From contig NZ_CP126170.1 of the NCBI RefSeq assembly GCF_033170385.1, positions 954,001 to 1,018,000 of the forward strand: 64,000 nucleotides of DNA. The letters run 5' to 3'. Source of the stretch: Xanthomonas rydalmerensis (GTDB lineage Bacteria; Pseudomonadota; Gammaproteobacteria; Xanthomonadales; Xanthomonadaceae). Below, piece after piece: positions 25,671 through 33,855 of the stretch (position 1 is the stretch's first letter; every line of letters begins with the position of its first letter). Below the pieces are notes generated by a model, which was not told the DNA's origin, did no database searches, and saw only the letters and a program-made list of their open reading frames with translations. The translations under genes and the position numbers were made by a program.

Positions 25671-27235
25671 GCCGCCTCGCTCAGTTGCTCCAGCGCTTGC
25701 AGGTCGCTGTGCGGCAGCAGCCGCTCCGGCTCGATCAGCAGGATCAGGCGGCGCTGCTTCTCCAGGTTGGCGACGCGGGTGATCAGGTTGGCCTGCTCCT
25801 CGCTCAGCTGCGGCGCCGGTTCGATCGCCTGGCGCGGCAGCTTCAGCACTTCGGTGACGGCATCGACGATGAAGCCGGTGCGCACGCCGCCGAGCAGGAA
25901 CACCATGATCCGCTGCCGGTCGTCACGGTCCACGCGGGCCAGGCCCAGCCGCCGGCGCTGGTCGATCACCGGCAGCACGGCGCCGCGCAGGTTGATCACG
26001 CCTTCGACGAAGGCCGGCGTCCGCGGGACCCGGGTCAGTTCCGCCGGCACGCGCACGATTTCCTGCACGCTGGCGATCGGCACGGCGAACTCTTCCGCGT
26101 CCAGGTGGAACACCACCACTTGCTCTTCGTCGTCGATCTCCTCGTCGAGCAGTTCGTCGGCGGCGTCGTTCTGGCGGGAAAGATCCATGTGCAGGGCTTC
26201 CTTTATCTTCGAGTGGTCGAACAACTTGCTCGCTTCGATGATCGACACCAAGCGCTGTCCCTGGTCGAGGCGGCAGATCTGGCTGATCTCGGCCATGTCG
26301 CCGCCGCGCGCCAGCAGCGCCGGGACCTGGTCCACCGCGCTCCGGTGCACGCGCAGGACTTCCTTGACGCTGTCCATCACCACGCCGACGGACAGGTGCC
26401 CGCTGTTGATCACCACGATGCGGCTGCGTTCGTTGACGCCCTGCCTGGGCAGGCCGAACAGGCTGCGCAGCGACACCAGTGGCAGCAGCCGCTGGCGCAG
26501 CGTCATCACGCCAAGCACGTGCTGCTGCGAGTGCGGGACCTGCACCAGGTGTTCCGGGACCTGCACGATTTCCTGCACCTGCTCGATGCCGATGGCGTAT
26601 TCCTGCCCGGCGACCTCGAAGCTGACCAACTGCAGTTGATCGTTGTTGGCGTCGTCTTCCTCGTCGCGCGCGTCCTCGACGAAGCCGGCGCTGCCGGCAT
26701 GCCGGACCAGCGCGCCGATGGTGCCGAACTGGCTGGCGATCAGGCGGGCGAAATCCAGCACCATCACCATCTGGTGCCCGCCCACGTCCTTGAGCAGGCC
26801 CGACAGCAGTTCGCTGTTGACGGTGGCGCTGATCTCGCCGATGTCCTGGATGGAATCCGGCTGCACCTCCACCACGCTGGCGACGCGGTCGACCACGAAG
26901 CCCAGCGGCTGCCCCAGGTCGATCACCACCGCACGCGAACTGTCGTCCGCCGGGCGTTCGGGCAGACCGAACACGCGCGCCAGGCTGATGATCGGCAGCA
27001 CCCGGCCGCGCAGGTTGGCCAGGCCGTCCAGCGCCGGCGGCGCCAGCGGCACGCGGACCATGTCCGGGACGCGGATGATTTCCTGCACCGGCGCCATGTC
27101 CACCGCGAAGACGTCGCTGCCGACCAGGAAGGTGACGAACAGGCGCCCGCTGGACGTGCCGGCGCCCTCGGCGTCCGACGCGTCGTCGTCCATTCGCGCA
27201 GCCGCTGCGGCTTGCGAAGAAGGATCGTTGCTCAT
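25667..27235 (-). CDS. Scaffold protein with three CheW domains
   Basis: A 522-residue protein with three CheW-like domains in series. They begin near residue 32 (LFVTFLVGSDVFAVDMAPVQ), near 205 (LQLVSFEVAGQEYAIGIEQV) and near 375 (EQVVVFHLDAEEFAVPIASV). Each repeats the EIVRVP- and LRGxVLP-type elements, and acidic linkers (EDARDEEDDANND; LLDEEIDDEE) join them. A normal CheW is about 160 residues with one domain. Three domains could cross-link CheA and receptor trimers into arrays. Met 27235 is the start: the reading frame upstream overlaps the receptor gene and lacks CheW features. It lies 17 bp after the receptor gene. Confidence 0.92.
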   Translation of the reverse strand: MSNDPSSQAAAAARMDDDASDAEGAGTSSGRLFVTFLVGSDVFAVDMAPVQEIIRVPDMVRVPLAPPALDGLANLRGRVLPIISLARVFGLPERPADDSSRAVVIDLGQPLGFVVDRVASVVEVQPDSIQDIGEISATVNSELLSGLLKDVGGHQMVMVLDFARLIASQFGTIGALVRHAGSAGFVEDARDEEDDANNDQLQLVSFEVAGQEYAIGIEQVQEIVQVPEHLVQVPHSQQHVLGVMTLRQRLLPLVSLRSLFGLPRQGVNERSRIVVINSGHLSVGVVMDSVKEVLRVHRSAVDQVPALLARGGDMAEISQICRLDQGQRLVSIIEASKLFDHSKIKEALHMDLSRQNDAADELLDEEIDDEEQVVVFHLDAEEFAVPIASVQEIVRVPAELTRVPRTPAFVEGVINLRGAVLPVIDQRRRLGLARVDRDDRQRIMVFLLGGVRTGFIVDAVTEVLKLPRQAIEPAPQLSEEQANLITRVANLEKQRRLILLIEPERLLPHSDLQALEQLSEAA

Positions 27236-27252
27236 AAGACCCTCGCTGGCGC

Positions 27253-29163
27253 TCACGCGCTTTGCAGTTCGTCGGCCAGCGAGGAAATCTCCTCGATGGC
27301 GGCGGCCAGTTCTTCGGTGCCTTGCGACTGCTGCTGGGCGGCGGCGGCGGACTCGCTGGCGGCTTTTTCGGCCTGCTGCGCCGCCGCCGAGATCTGGGTC
27401 ATGCCGGTCCGCACCTGGGAGATCGCGGTGGCGATGTCGTTGGCGCTGGCCAGCACCTCGGCGATGCCGGCTTCCGCGGCGGTGATGTCGGTCTCGATCT
27501 GGATCAGGTTGGCGGTGCTGACCTTGGCCTTTTCGGCTTCGTTGAAGGTGGTGGTGACGATCTCGTTGAGGTCGCGGCCGACCACGCCGATCTGGTCCTG
27601 CACCGCCTTCACCAGGTCCTTGATGCGGTCGGCGTTCTCGGCCGAATCGTGGGCCAGGTTGCGGATGTCGGTGGCCACGACCACGAAGCCCTTGCCGAAC
27701 TCGCCGGCACGTGCGGCTTCGATCGCACCGTTGACCGCCAGCATGTTGGTCTGGATCGAGACGGTGGTGATGGCGTCGACGATCTTGTCGATGCGCCGCG
27801 ACACCAGCTCCAGTTCGGTGATCTGGCGGATGCTGATGCGGGTGGCTTCGGCCGACTGGCCGATGCCGGCGATGAGCGTATCGACCGCGCTCTTGTTGAC
27901 CGCCATCAGCCCCTTGATCGCGATCACGCGCTCGTTGCTGGTCTGCGCGCGGTTCTGCGCGATCGTCAGGCCGCTTTCGATCTGCGCGACCGCCGTGGCC
28001 GCTTCTTCGACGCTGGCCGCCTGCACCTGCGCACCGCGGCGGATCTGGTCGATCGCGGTCAGGATCTGCGCGCTGGAACGGTTGATCTCCTGCACCGCCG
28101 AGGACAGTTCTTCGGCGGCCGAGGCCACTTCCTCGGCGCTCTTGGCCACATCGGTGGAACTCTTCAGGTCCTCGGACAGTTCCGACAGCGCCTGCGTGGT
28201 CTGCTCGCACTCGCTCAGGGCACGCGACTGTTCGGCCACGGTCTTGGCCGATTCCTCGGCCGCCGCCGACTGCTCCTCGGCCGCCGCGGCGATGTTCTCC
28301 GAACCCTTCAGCGCCTGCTGGGTGGCGCTGGCGGACTGCTGCGCGCCATTGGCGATCTCGGTGGCGCCGGCGGCGACCTCGATGGCGTCCTTGCGGATCT
28401 GCTCGAGCTGTTCGGTGATCGTGCGGCCCTTGGCCACTTCGCTTTCGATGGAGGTCGCGGAGGTGTTGATGCCCTCGGCCACCACCTTCACTTCCTGCTG
28501 GATCTGTCCGACCAGGTCCTGGATCTGCTTGGCGCTCTTCTCCGAGGTCTCGGCCAGCGTGCGCACCTCGTCGGCGACCACGGCAAAGCCCTTGCCATGC
28601 TTGCCGGCACGGGCCGCCTCGATCGCGGCGTTGAGCGCCAGCAGGTTGGTCTGGTCGGCGATGCGTACCACCGCCTTGACGATGTCGCCGATGTTGGCGG
28701 CCTGCTGCTCCAGTTCCTGCACCCGCTGCACCGAGGCGGCCTGGCGTTGCGCGACGAAGCCGACGTTGGCGACCAGACTGATGATGTCGGTGTTGGCGCG
28801 TGCCACCAGCGCCTGCGTGGATTCCACCCGCGCCTGGCTCAGGTCCGCGTTGTGGCGCTGGCGGGCGATGGCGTCGTCCATCAGCTTGAAGGCGGCCAAT
28901 GATTCCTGCGCGCCGCTGCTCGCCTCTTCCGCGCCGGCGGCGATCTGATCGGAGGCCCGCTTCAGTTCTTCGGCCGCCGCGGCGGCCTCGTTGATTCCCG
29001 AGGCCAGTTGCGTCGTCGCCGCGGCGATGCGCTCGGCGGCCTGCTGCTGCTTGGCCAGGGTGCGGGCGCGCTTGCGCTGCGCTTCGGCATCGCGGGTGGT
29101 GGTCGCACGCGGGCCGTCGGACGCCCTGGTGGCTTGCTTCTGGGAATGTTTCACGAGTGCCAT
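27253..29163 (-). CDS. Soluble chemoreceptor with two signalling tips
   Basis: A 636-residue cytoplasmic receptor with no transmembrane segment and a basic N-terminus. It has two complete hairpin-tip sequences about 300 residues apart: residues 170-205 ([17 protein letters not shown] with [15 protein letters not shown]) and 470-505 ([17 protein letters not shown] with [15 protein letters not shown]). Most receptors have one tip per chain. Long Ala/Glu/Gln helices fill the rest. The start at 29163 follows an AGGACCC and gives [10 protein letters not shown]; the frame extends to 29235 without added features. It is the first gene of the minus-strand chemosensory cluster. Confidence 0.92.
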   Translation of the reverse strand: MALVKHSQKQATRASDGPRATTTRDAEAQRKRARTLAKQQQAAERIAAATTQLASGINEAAAAAEELKRASDQIAAGAEEASSGAQESLAAFKLMDDAIARQRHNADLSQARVESTQALVARANTDIISLVANVGFVAQRQAASVQRVQELEQQAANIGDIVKAVVRIADQTNLLALNAAIEAARAGKHGKGFAVVADEVRTLAETSEKSAKQIQDLVGQIQQEVKVVAEGINTSATSIESEVAKGRTITEQLEQIRKDAIEVAAGATEIANGAQQSASATQQALKGSENIAAAAEEQSAAAEESAKTVAEQSRALSECEQTTQALSELSEDLKSSTDVAKSAEEVASAAEELSSAVQEINRSSAQILTAIDQIRRGAQVQAASVEEAATAVAQIESGLTIAQNRAQTSNERVIAIKGLMAVNKSAVDTLIAGIGQSAEATRISIRQITELELVSRRIDKIVDAITTVSIQTNMLAVNGAIEAARAGEFGKGFVVVATDIRNLAHDSAENADRIKDLVKAVQDQIGVVGRDLNEIVTTTFNEAEKAKVSTANLIQIETDITAAEAGIAEVLASANDIATAISQVRTGMTQISAAAQQAEKAASESAAAAQQQSQGTEELAAAIEEISSLADELQSA

Positions 29164-29894
29164 TACGGGTCCTTGGGAGGATGGAGGTGTTTGATTTGAA
29201 TGAACAAGTTGCCGACTGACTGCATTTATGAACAAATCTGAAACACTAGTGAAGTAAAGCCAATTTGTTTACAAAATGAGGTCAATTTTTGACGAACTCT
29301 TCACGTATCGGCGGGTGGGCAGAGACCTTTAGGGCTGTTGTGAGCAAGGTGTGATGGGCTGCCAGGGTGTCGTTTTGCGATAGCACGCTGGTCTGGTTGG
29401 GTATGAGCAGAGGTCGGTGATGCGACCTGCAGCGCGTGGGTATCGGCCCCGCGCGGTTACGCCATGGCATGGTCGCGGGCTGTCCTGTGGGGTCATTCGC
29501 TGCAGCAGAAGACAGGCCCGCCCTGCGCGACCTGCATTGGAGCCGCGACGGGCGATGAGGATTCCGCGCGGCATCGAGGCCGGGCCATCCGTTCCGGCGT
29601 GACGCGCGGTCGCGCGCTGAACTCTCGGGCCGTGTTGTCGCGTGGTCACAGGCGCGAGCGGTGCTGGCGCCGGGAACGGTCGATCCGGGGTGACGTTCTC
29701 TAGGGTGAGACGACGGGCGTGTCGTCTTTACCGTCCGCAGGCCTGTGCTTCGCATGCATCGCCATGTTCGCAGCGCGCATCCGATGGATCTTCTATCGCG
29801 CGCAACGGGCGGAGCAGTCGGCAGCGACCTGGCGCCGTGGTGGCGAGCGCATTTGCCGGTTGACGCTCGCGGCCGCGGCATGCGCGAATAGTGC
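29164..29894. other. 731-bp intergenic region without a supported gene
   Basis: This region lies between the divergently transcribed receptor gene (start 29163, minus) and folK (start 29895, plus). The part near 29200-29290 is AT-rich compared with the window and holds TTTGTTTACAAA (29264-29275), a likely control region for the chemosensory operon. From 29300 to 29890 there are open frames on both strands, but none has a convincing protein sequence, a ribosome site or a recognisable motif. Confidence 0.6.
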
Positions 29895-30383
29895 ATGACC
29901 ACTGTGCTTCTGAGCCTGGGCAGCAACCTGCGCCCGCATCACCACCTGGCCGCGGCGATCGCGGCGCTGCGCCGGCAGTTCGGCGCGATCGTCGTGTCGC
30001 CGACCTATCGCACCGCAGCGGTCGGTTTCGATGGGCCGGCGTTCCTCAACAATGCAGTGGCACTGCAGACCGATTGGGAGCTGGCGCCGCTGGATGCCTG
30101 GCTGCACGCGTTGGAGGATGCGCACGGCCGCGACCGCAGCGGCCCGCGCTTCAGCGACCGCACCCTGGACATCGACGTGGTGTTCTACGGCGATCGTATC
30201 GTCGAAGGGCCCGGCCACCTGCGCATCCCCCGCCCCGAGCTGCGCCACGCCTTCGTGCTCAAGCCGCTGGCCGACATCGCCGCGGACTTCGTCGATCCTG
30301 TCAGCGGCCAACGCCTTGGTGCGCTGTGGCAGGCGCATGCGGAGCATGGCAAGGCGTTCGAGGTGGTGGAGTTGGTTGAGTAG
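29895..30383 (+). CDS. folK: 2-amino-4-hydroxy-6-hydroxymethyldihydropteridine pyrophosphokinase
   Basis: Transfers pyrophosphate from ATP to hydroxymethyl-dihydropterin in folate synthesis. The 162-residue length is typical. Signature elements are VLLSLGSNLRPHHHL, the pterin-binding FLNNAVALQTDW, and the HPPK signature RSGPRFSDRTLDIDVVFYGD with its paired Asp metal ligands in DIDV. The C-terminal PRPELRHAFVLKPLADIA is also conserved. It is convergent with a pteridine reductase gene, so two pterin-related genes lie tail to tail. Confidence 0.95.
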   Translation: MTTVLLSLGSNLRPHHHLAAAIAALRRQFGAIVVSPTYRTAAVGFDGPAFLNNAVALQTDWELAPLDAWLHALEDAHGRDRSGPRFSDRTLDIDVVFYGDRIVEGPGHLRIPRPELRHAFVLKPLADIAADFVDPVSGQRLGALWQAHAEHGKAFEVVELVE

Positions 30384-30533
30384 TGGGGATTGGGGATTCG
30401 GGATTGGGGATTCGCAAAAGCGGATACCCGATGCGCTCTCGCCGTTGCTGCTGCCTGAAGCGAATCCCGAATCCCTACATCCCGAATCCCTGCTTCACAG
30501 CGAATCCCAAATCCCGAATCCCCAATCCCGGCC
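30384..30533. repeat. Inverted GGGATT/AATCCC repeat arrays (locus B)
   Basis: This gap lies between convergent stops. The left arm is a run of GGGGATTGGGGATTCGGGAT-type units (30384-30415). The right arm is the complementary form (AATCCCGAATCCC, repeated from about 30460 to 30530, with one break). The arms can pair to form a long stem-loop and may end transcription from both sides. Confidence 0.8.
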
Positions 30534-31268
30534 TCACATCAGCCCGCGCCCCCCATCCAGCCGCAAGGTCTGTCCGGTGACGAAGCTGGCGTCGTCGAGC
30601 AGCCAACGCACGGCCTCGGCGATTTCCTCGACCTGGCCGGTGCGCGCCAGCGGGGTGCGTGCCAGCAGTGCCTGTTGCGCGGCGGCGTCCTTGCCGGCGT
30701 CGGGCCACAGGATCGCGCCGGGGGCGATGGCGTTGACCCGCACCTGCGGTGCCAGTTCCAGTGCCAGCGAGCGGGTCAGCATCGCCAGGGCGGCCTTGGC
30801 CGCGCTGTACAGCGGATGCGCGCGCAGCGGCTGTTCGGCGTGCAGGTCGGTGAGGTTGACGATCGCGCCGCCATGCTGGCGCAGCTGCGGGGCCGCGGCC
30901 TGCGCCAGGAACAGCGGGGCGCGCGCGTTGACCGCGAACAGGTCGTCCCACTGCGCTGGCGTGGCGTCATGCAATGGCGTGGGATAGAAGTTGGAGGCGT
31001 TGTTGACCAGCGCATCGAGCCGGCCAAAGCGCGCCACGCATTGCGTCACCAGCTCGGGCAGGTGTGCGGTGTCGCGCAGATCGGCCTGCAGGGTCAATGT
31101 GCTGCCGGTGCGCACGGTTTCCAGTTCCTGCGCCAGCGCGTGCAGCTCGGCCTGCGAGGTGTGCGCATGCAAGGCGACGTCGTAGCCGGCCGCATGCAGG
31201 CGCCGGGCAATGCCGGCGCCGATGCGCCGCGCGCTGCCGGTGATCAGGGCGACTTTGGTCTGGGTCAT
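30534..31268 (-). CDS. Pteridine reductase, SDR family (FolM/PTR1-like)
   Basis: A 244-residue short-chain dehydrogenase that probably reduces dihydrobiopterin or dihydromonapterin. The NADPH-binding motif is TGSARRIGAGIA, matching the TGx3RxG variant typical of pteridine reductases rather than the usual TGxxxGxG. NNASNFYPTPL and the active-site YSAAKAAL (Tyr-x3-Lys) are present. It ends in TGQTLRLDGGRGLM. Met 31268 starts the Rossmann strand. Its neighbour folK supports a pterin substrate. Confidence 0.9.
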   Translation of the reverse strand: MTQTKVALITGSARRIGAGIARRLHAAGYDVALHAHTSQAELHALAQELETVRTGSTLTLQADLRDTAHLPELVTQCVARFGRLDALVNNASNFYPTPLHDATPAQWDDLFAVNARAPLFLAQAAAPQLRQHGGAIVNLTDLHAEQPLRAHPLYSAAKAALAMLTRSLALELAPQVRVNAIAPGAILWPDAGKDAAAQQALLARTPLARTGQVEEIAEAVRWLLDDASFVTGQTLRLDGGRGLM

Positions 31269-31322
31269 GTACGGGTTCCATGCTCGGCTATGCTGTGCAT
31301 TGTCCACGCAATCCGGCACCGC

Positions 31323-32507
31323 ATGCCCACCGACCTTCCTTTGCCCGATGCCACCGCATTGGCCCACAGCGAGCGCCTGGCCGCGCATGTGCGCGCCGAG
31401 ATCGCCGCCGCCGGCGGGGCCATTCCCTTCTCGCGTTTCATGGAGCTGGCGCTGTACGCGCCCGGCCTCGGCTACTACAGCGCCGGCAGCAGCAAGTTCG
31501 GCGAAGAGGGCGATTTCGTCACGGCGCCGGAACTGGGGCCGCTGTTCGCCGCGACCGTGTCCAATGCATTGGCGCCGGTGCTGCAACAACTCGGGCCGCA
31601 GGCACGCATGCTGGAGGTGGGCGGCGGCAGTGGCGCCTTCGCCGAGGTCATGCTCAAGCGCCTGCTGGCGCTGGATGCGTTGCCCGAGCGCTACGCGATC
31701 CTGGAACCCAGTGCCGACCTGCGCGAACGCCAGCGCGAGCGCTTGGCGCGCACGCTGATCCCGCCGGTGTTCGATCTGGTGGAGTGGCTGGACCGGCCGT
31801 TCGACGACGACTGGAACGGCGTGCTGTTCGCCAACGAGGTGATCGATGCCTTGCCGACGCCGCGCTTCGCGCTGCGCGACGGCGAAGTGTTCGAGGAGAC
31901 CGTGACCCTGGACGGCGAGGGCCGCTTCCGCCGCGGCGAACAGCCGGCCGACCCGCTGCTGGCGGCGGCGGTGCGGCACATCGAGCGCTATCTGCAGGTG
32001 CCGTTCGCCGACGGCTACCGCTCCGAGCTGCTGCCGCAGTTGCCGTACTGGATCCAGGCGGTGGCCGGCGGCCTGCGCAGCGGCGCGATGCTGTTCGTGG
32101 ACTACGGCTATCCGCGCCGCGAGTTCTATCTGCCCGAGCGCGACGACGGCACCTTGCGCGCGTTCTACCGGCACCGCACGCACGCCGACCCGTACCGCTG
32201 GCCGGGCCTGCAGGACCTGACCGCGTCGGTGGACTTCACCGCGCTGGCCGAGGCCGGCACCGGAGCGGGCTTCGACCTGGCCGGCTACTGCAACCAGGCC
32301 AGCTTCCTGCTCGGTAACGGCCTGGACGCGCTGCTGGCCGAGGCCGAGGCGCGCGGCGACGAAGCCGCGCAACTGCGTCTGCGCCAGCAGGTGAAGCGGC
32401 TGACCCTGCCCAGCGAGATGGGCGAGCGCTTCCAGGTGATGGGCTTCGAGCGCGACGTGTCGCTGGCACCGGCGTTCCTGTCCGGCGACCTGACCTGGCG
32501 GCTGTGA
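31323..32507 (+). CDS. MidA/NDUFAF7-family SAM-dependent methyltransferase
   Basis: A 394-residue class I methyltransferase related to the mitochondrial complex I assembly arginine methyltransferase NDUFAF7. Family-typical segments are IPFSRFMELALYAPGLGYYS, KFGEEGDFVTAPELGPLF, the SAM motif MLEVGGGSGAFA, and LFANEVIDALPTPRF. The bacterial substrate is unknown. ATG 31323 gives MPTDLPLPDA, and the frame continues upstream without homology. The stop overlaps the VanZ start (TGATG), so the two genes are translationally coupled. Confidence 0.92.
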   Translation: MPTDLPLPDATALAHSERLAAHVRAEIAAAGGAIPFSRFMELALYAPGLGYYSAGSSKFGEEGDFVTAPELGPLFAATVSNALAPVLQQLGPQARMLEVGGGSGAFAEVMLKRLLALDALPERYAILEPSADLRERQRERLARTLIPPVFDLVEWLDRPFDDDWNGVLFANEVIDALPTPRFALRDGEVFEETVTLDGEGRFRRGEQPADPLLAAAVRHIERYLQVPFADGYRSELLPQLPYWIQAVAGGLRSGAMLFVDYGYPRREFYLPERDDGTLRAFYRHRTHADPYRWPGLQDLTASVDFTALAEAGTGAGFDLAGYCNQASFLLGNGLDALLAEAEARGDEAAQLRLRQQVKRLTLPSEMGERFQVMGFERDVSLAPAFLSGDLTWRL

Positions 32508-32908
32508 TGGCGGCGGTGCGCGCCTTCCGTTGGCCCTGGTTGTGGCTGGGGCTGTGGTGGCTGGGCATCGCGGTGCTGATCTACGTGTGCATGATGCCGC
32601 ACCCGCCGCAATTGTCGGACCTGCCCGACAGCGACAAGGCCGAGCACTTCATTGCCTACCTGCTGCTGGCCGCCGCGGCGGTGCAGGTCTATGCCGGGCC
32701 ACGCGCCTGGGCCTGGGCTGCGCTGGGCCTGCTGGCGCTGGGCGTGGGCATCGAGTTCGCGCAGGGCGCCTGGACCACCACGCGCTCGGCCGATCCGCTG
32801 GATGCGCTGGCCGATGCCCTGGGCGTGGCGGCCGGCATGGCCACCGCGGCCACGCCGTGGCGCGATCTGCTCTGGCGGCTGGAGCGCGGCAGCCTGCGCC
32901 GTCGCTGA
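32507..32908 (+). CDS. VanZ-like membrane protein
   Basis: A 133-residue membrane protein with about four helices: LWLGLWWLGIAVLIYVCMM, IAYLLLAAAAVQVY, WAWAALGLLALGVGIEFAQG and a weaker DALADALGVAAGMATA. The VanZ signature includes SDKAEHFIAYLLL and GIEFAQ followed by ADPLDALAD. VanZ homologues affect glycopeptide resistance or envelope lipids in some bacteria, but their action in Proteobacteria is not known to me. It starts at the A of the overlapping TGATG; a GTG 3 bp upstream is an alternative. Confidence 0.87.
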   Translation: MAAVRAFRWPWLWLGLWWLGIAVLIYVCMMPHPPQLSDLPDSDKAEHFIAYLLLAAAAVQVYAGPRAWAWAALGLLALGVGIEFAQGAWTTTRSADPLDALADALGVAAGMATAATPWRDLLWRLERGSLRRR

Positions 32909-33062
32909 CGATGTCGCCGCGCGGTCTACGGCGTCGGCCAAGTTGTGGAATTCCCGGCCGCGCGCAAGGCGCGGCAGGCGCGCGGCAGCCTAGAGTGCCG
33001 GCGCCGGGCAGACTGCCCGGTCGCCGCGCGGCGACTCCGCGCGCCTGTGCAGGAGAACACGC

Positions 33063-33776
33063 ATGCAAGCACGCCACTCCCCCCGTGCCGCGCGCGGCGC
33101 CGGCCTGTTCGCCGCGCTGTGCCTGGCCGCCAGCGCCACCCCCGCCAGCGCGGCCTGGAACGATGTCTGCAGCGGCACCGCCACCTACACCAGCTCCGGC
33201 TATTCCGGCGGCGCCCTGCTGCTGGATCCCATCGATCCCACCGCGCCGATCACCGCGTTGAATCCGACGCAGCTCAACTACGGCGGAATCCAGGCGGCGC
33301 TGGCCGGCGCCTACCTGCAGGTGCAGGGACCGCGGGGTACGGTCACCGTCTACGTCACCGACCTGTATCCGGAAGGCGCCGACTGCGGGCTGGATCTGTC
33401 GCCCAATGCCTTCGCCGCGATCGGCGACACCAGCGCCGGGCGCATCCCGATCCGCTGGCAGGTGGTGGCCGCGCCGGTCAGCGGCAACGTGGTGTACCGG
33501 ATCAAGGAGGGCAGCTCGCAATACTGGGCGGCGATCCAGGTGCGCAACCACCGCTATCCGGTGGTGAAGTTCGAATACAAGAAGAACGGCGACTGGATCA
33601 GCCTGCCCAAGACCGCGTACAACCATTTCGTCGGCGAGCAGATGGGCGCGCAACTGCTGGAAATCCGCCTCACCGACATCCGCGGCCAGGTGGTCACCGA
33701 TACGCTCGCCGCGCTGCCCAGCCAGGGCGACAAGGACGTGTACTTCGCCGACGGGCACGTGCAGTTTCCGCGCTGA
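33063..33776 (+). CDS. Secreted expansin-like protein
   Basis: A 237-residue bacterial expansin of the EXLX1/YoaJ type, which loosens plant cell-wall cellulose and pectin without hydrolysis. The signal peptide ends near ASA-AW (about residue 30). Domain 1 has the double-psi barrel features CSGTATYTSSGYSGGALLLD and VTVYVTDLYPEGADCGLDLS, holding the key Asp residues (TDLYPEG and the DLSPNAF Asp). Domain 2 (NVVYRIKEGSSQYWAAIQVR) has the aromatic surface that binds cellulose in relatives. Length equals the two-domain form. GCAGGAG precedes the ATG. It fits a plant-associated lifestyle with the GH53 galactanase. Confidence 0.9.
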   Translation: MQARHSPRAARGAGLFAALCLAASATPASAAWNDVCSGTATYTSSGYSGGALLLDPIDPTAPITALNPTQLNYGGIQAALAGAYLQVQGPRGTVTVYVTDLYPEGADCGLDLSPNAFAAIGDTSAGRIPIRWQVVAAPVSGNVVYRIKEGSSQYWAAIQVRNHRYPVVKFEYKKNGDWISLPKTAYNHFVGEQMGAQLLEIRLTDIRGQVVTDTLAALPSQGDKDVYFADGHVQFPR

Positions 33777-33807
33777 AGCACGGTCGCGCATGCGCTATCG
33801 GTAGACG

Positions 33808-33847
33808 CGCGCCTGCGTCGCGGAGATGGCTCCGCGGTGCAGGCGCG
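33808..33847. terminator. Hairpin between convergent genes
   Basis: A 9-bp perfect stem CGCGCCTGC/GCAGGCGCG encloses a smaller CGCGGA/TCCGCG stem. It lies between the expansin stop and the minus-strand TonB receptor stop. There is no T-run, so its role as a bidirectional terminator is a guess from position. Confidence 0.5.
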
Positions 33848-33855
33848 TTGCTGGC

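Noticed and set aside
25685..28948. Plus-strand open frame of over 1000 codons across the CheW and receptor genes
   Set aside because: It is antisense to two well-supported chemotaxis genes and has no recognisable motif.
29282..29926. Possible 214-residue minus-strand gene before folK
   Set aside because: Arg/Ser/Pro-rich sequence without any motif. It overlaps the folK start and lacks a ribosome site, and the composition does not resemble neighbouring real genes.
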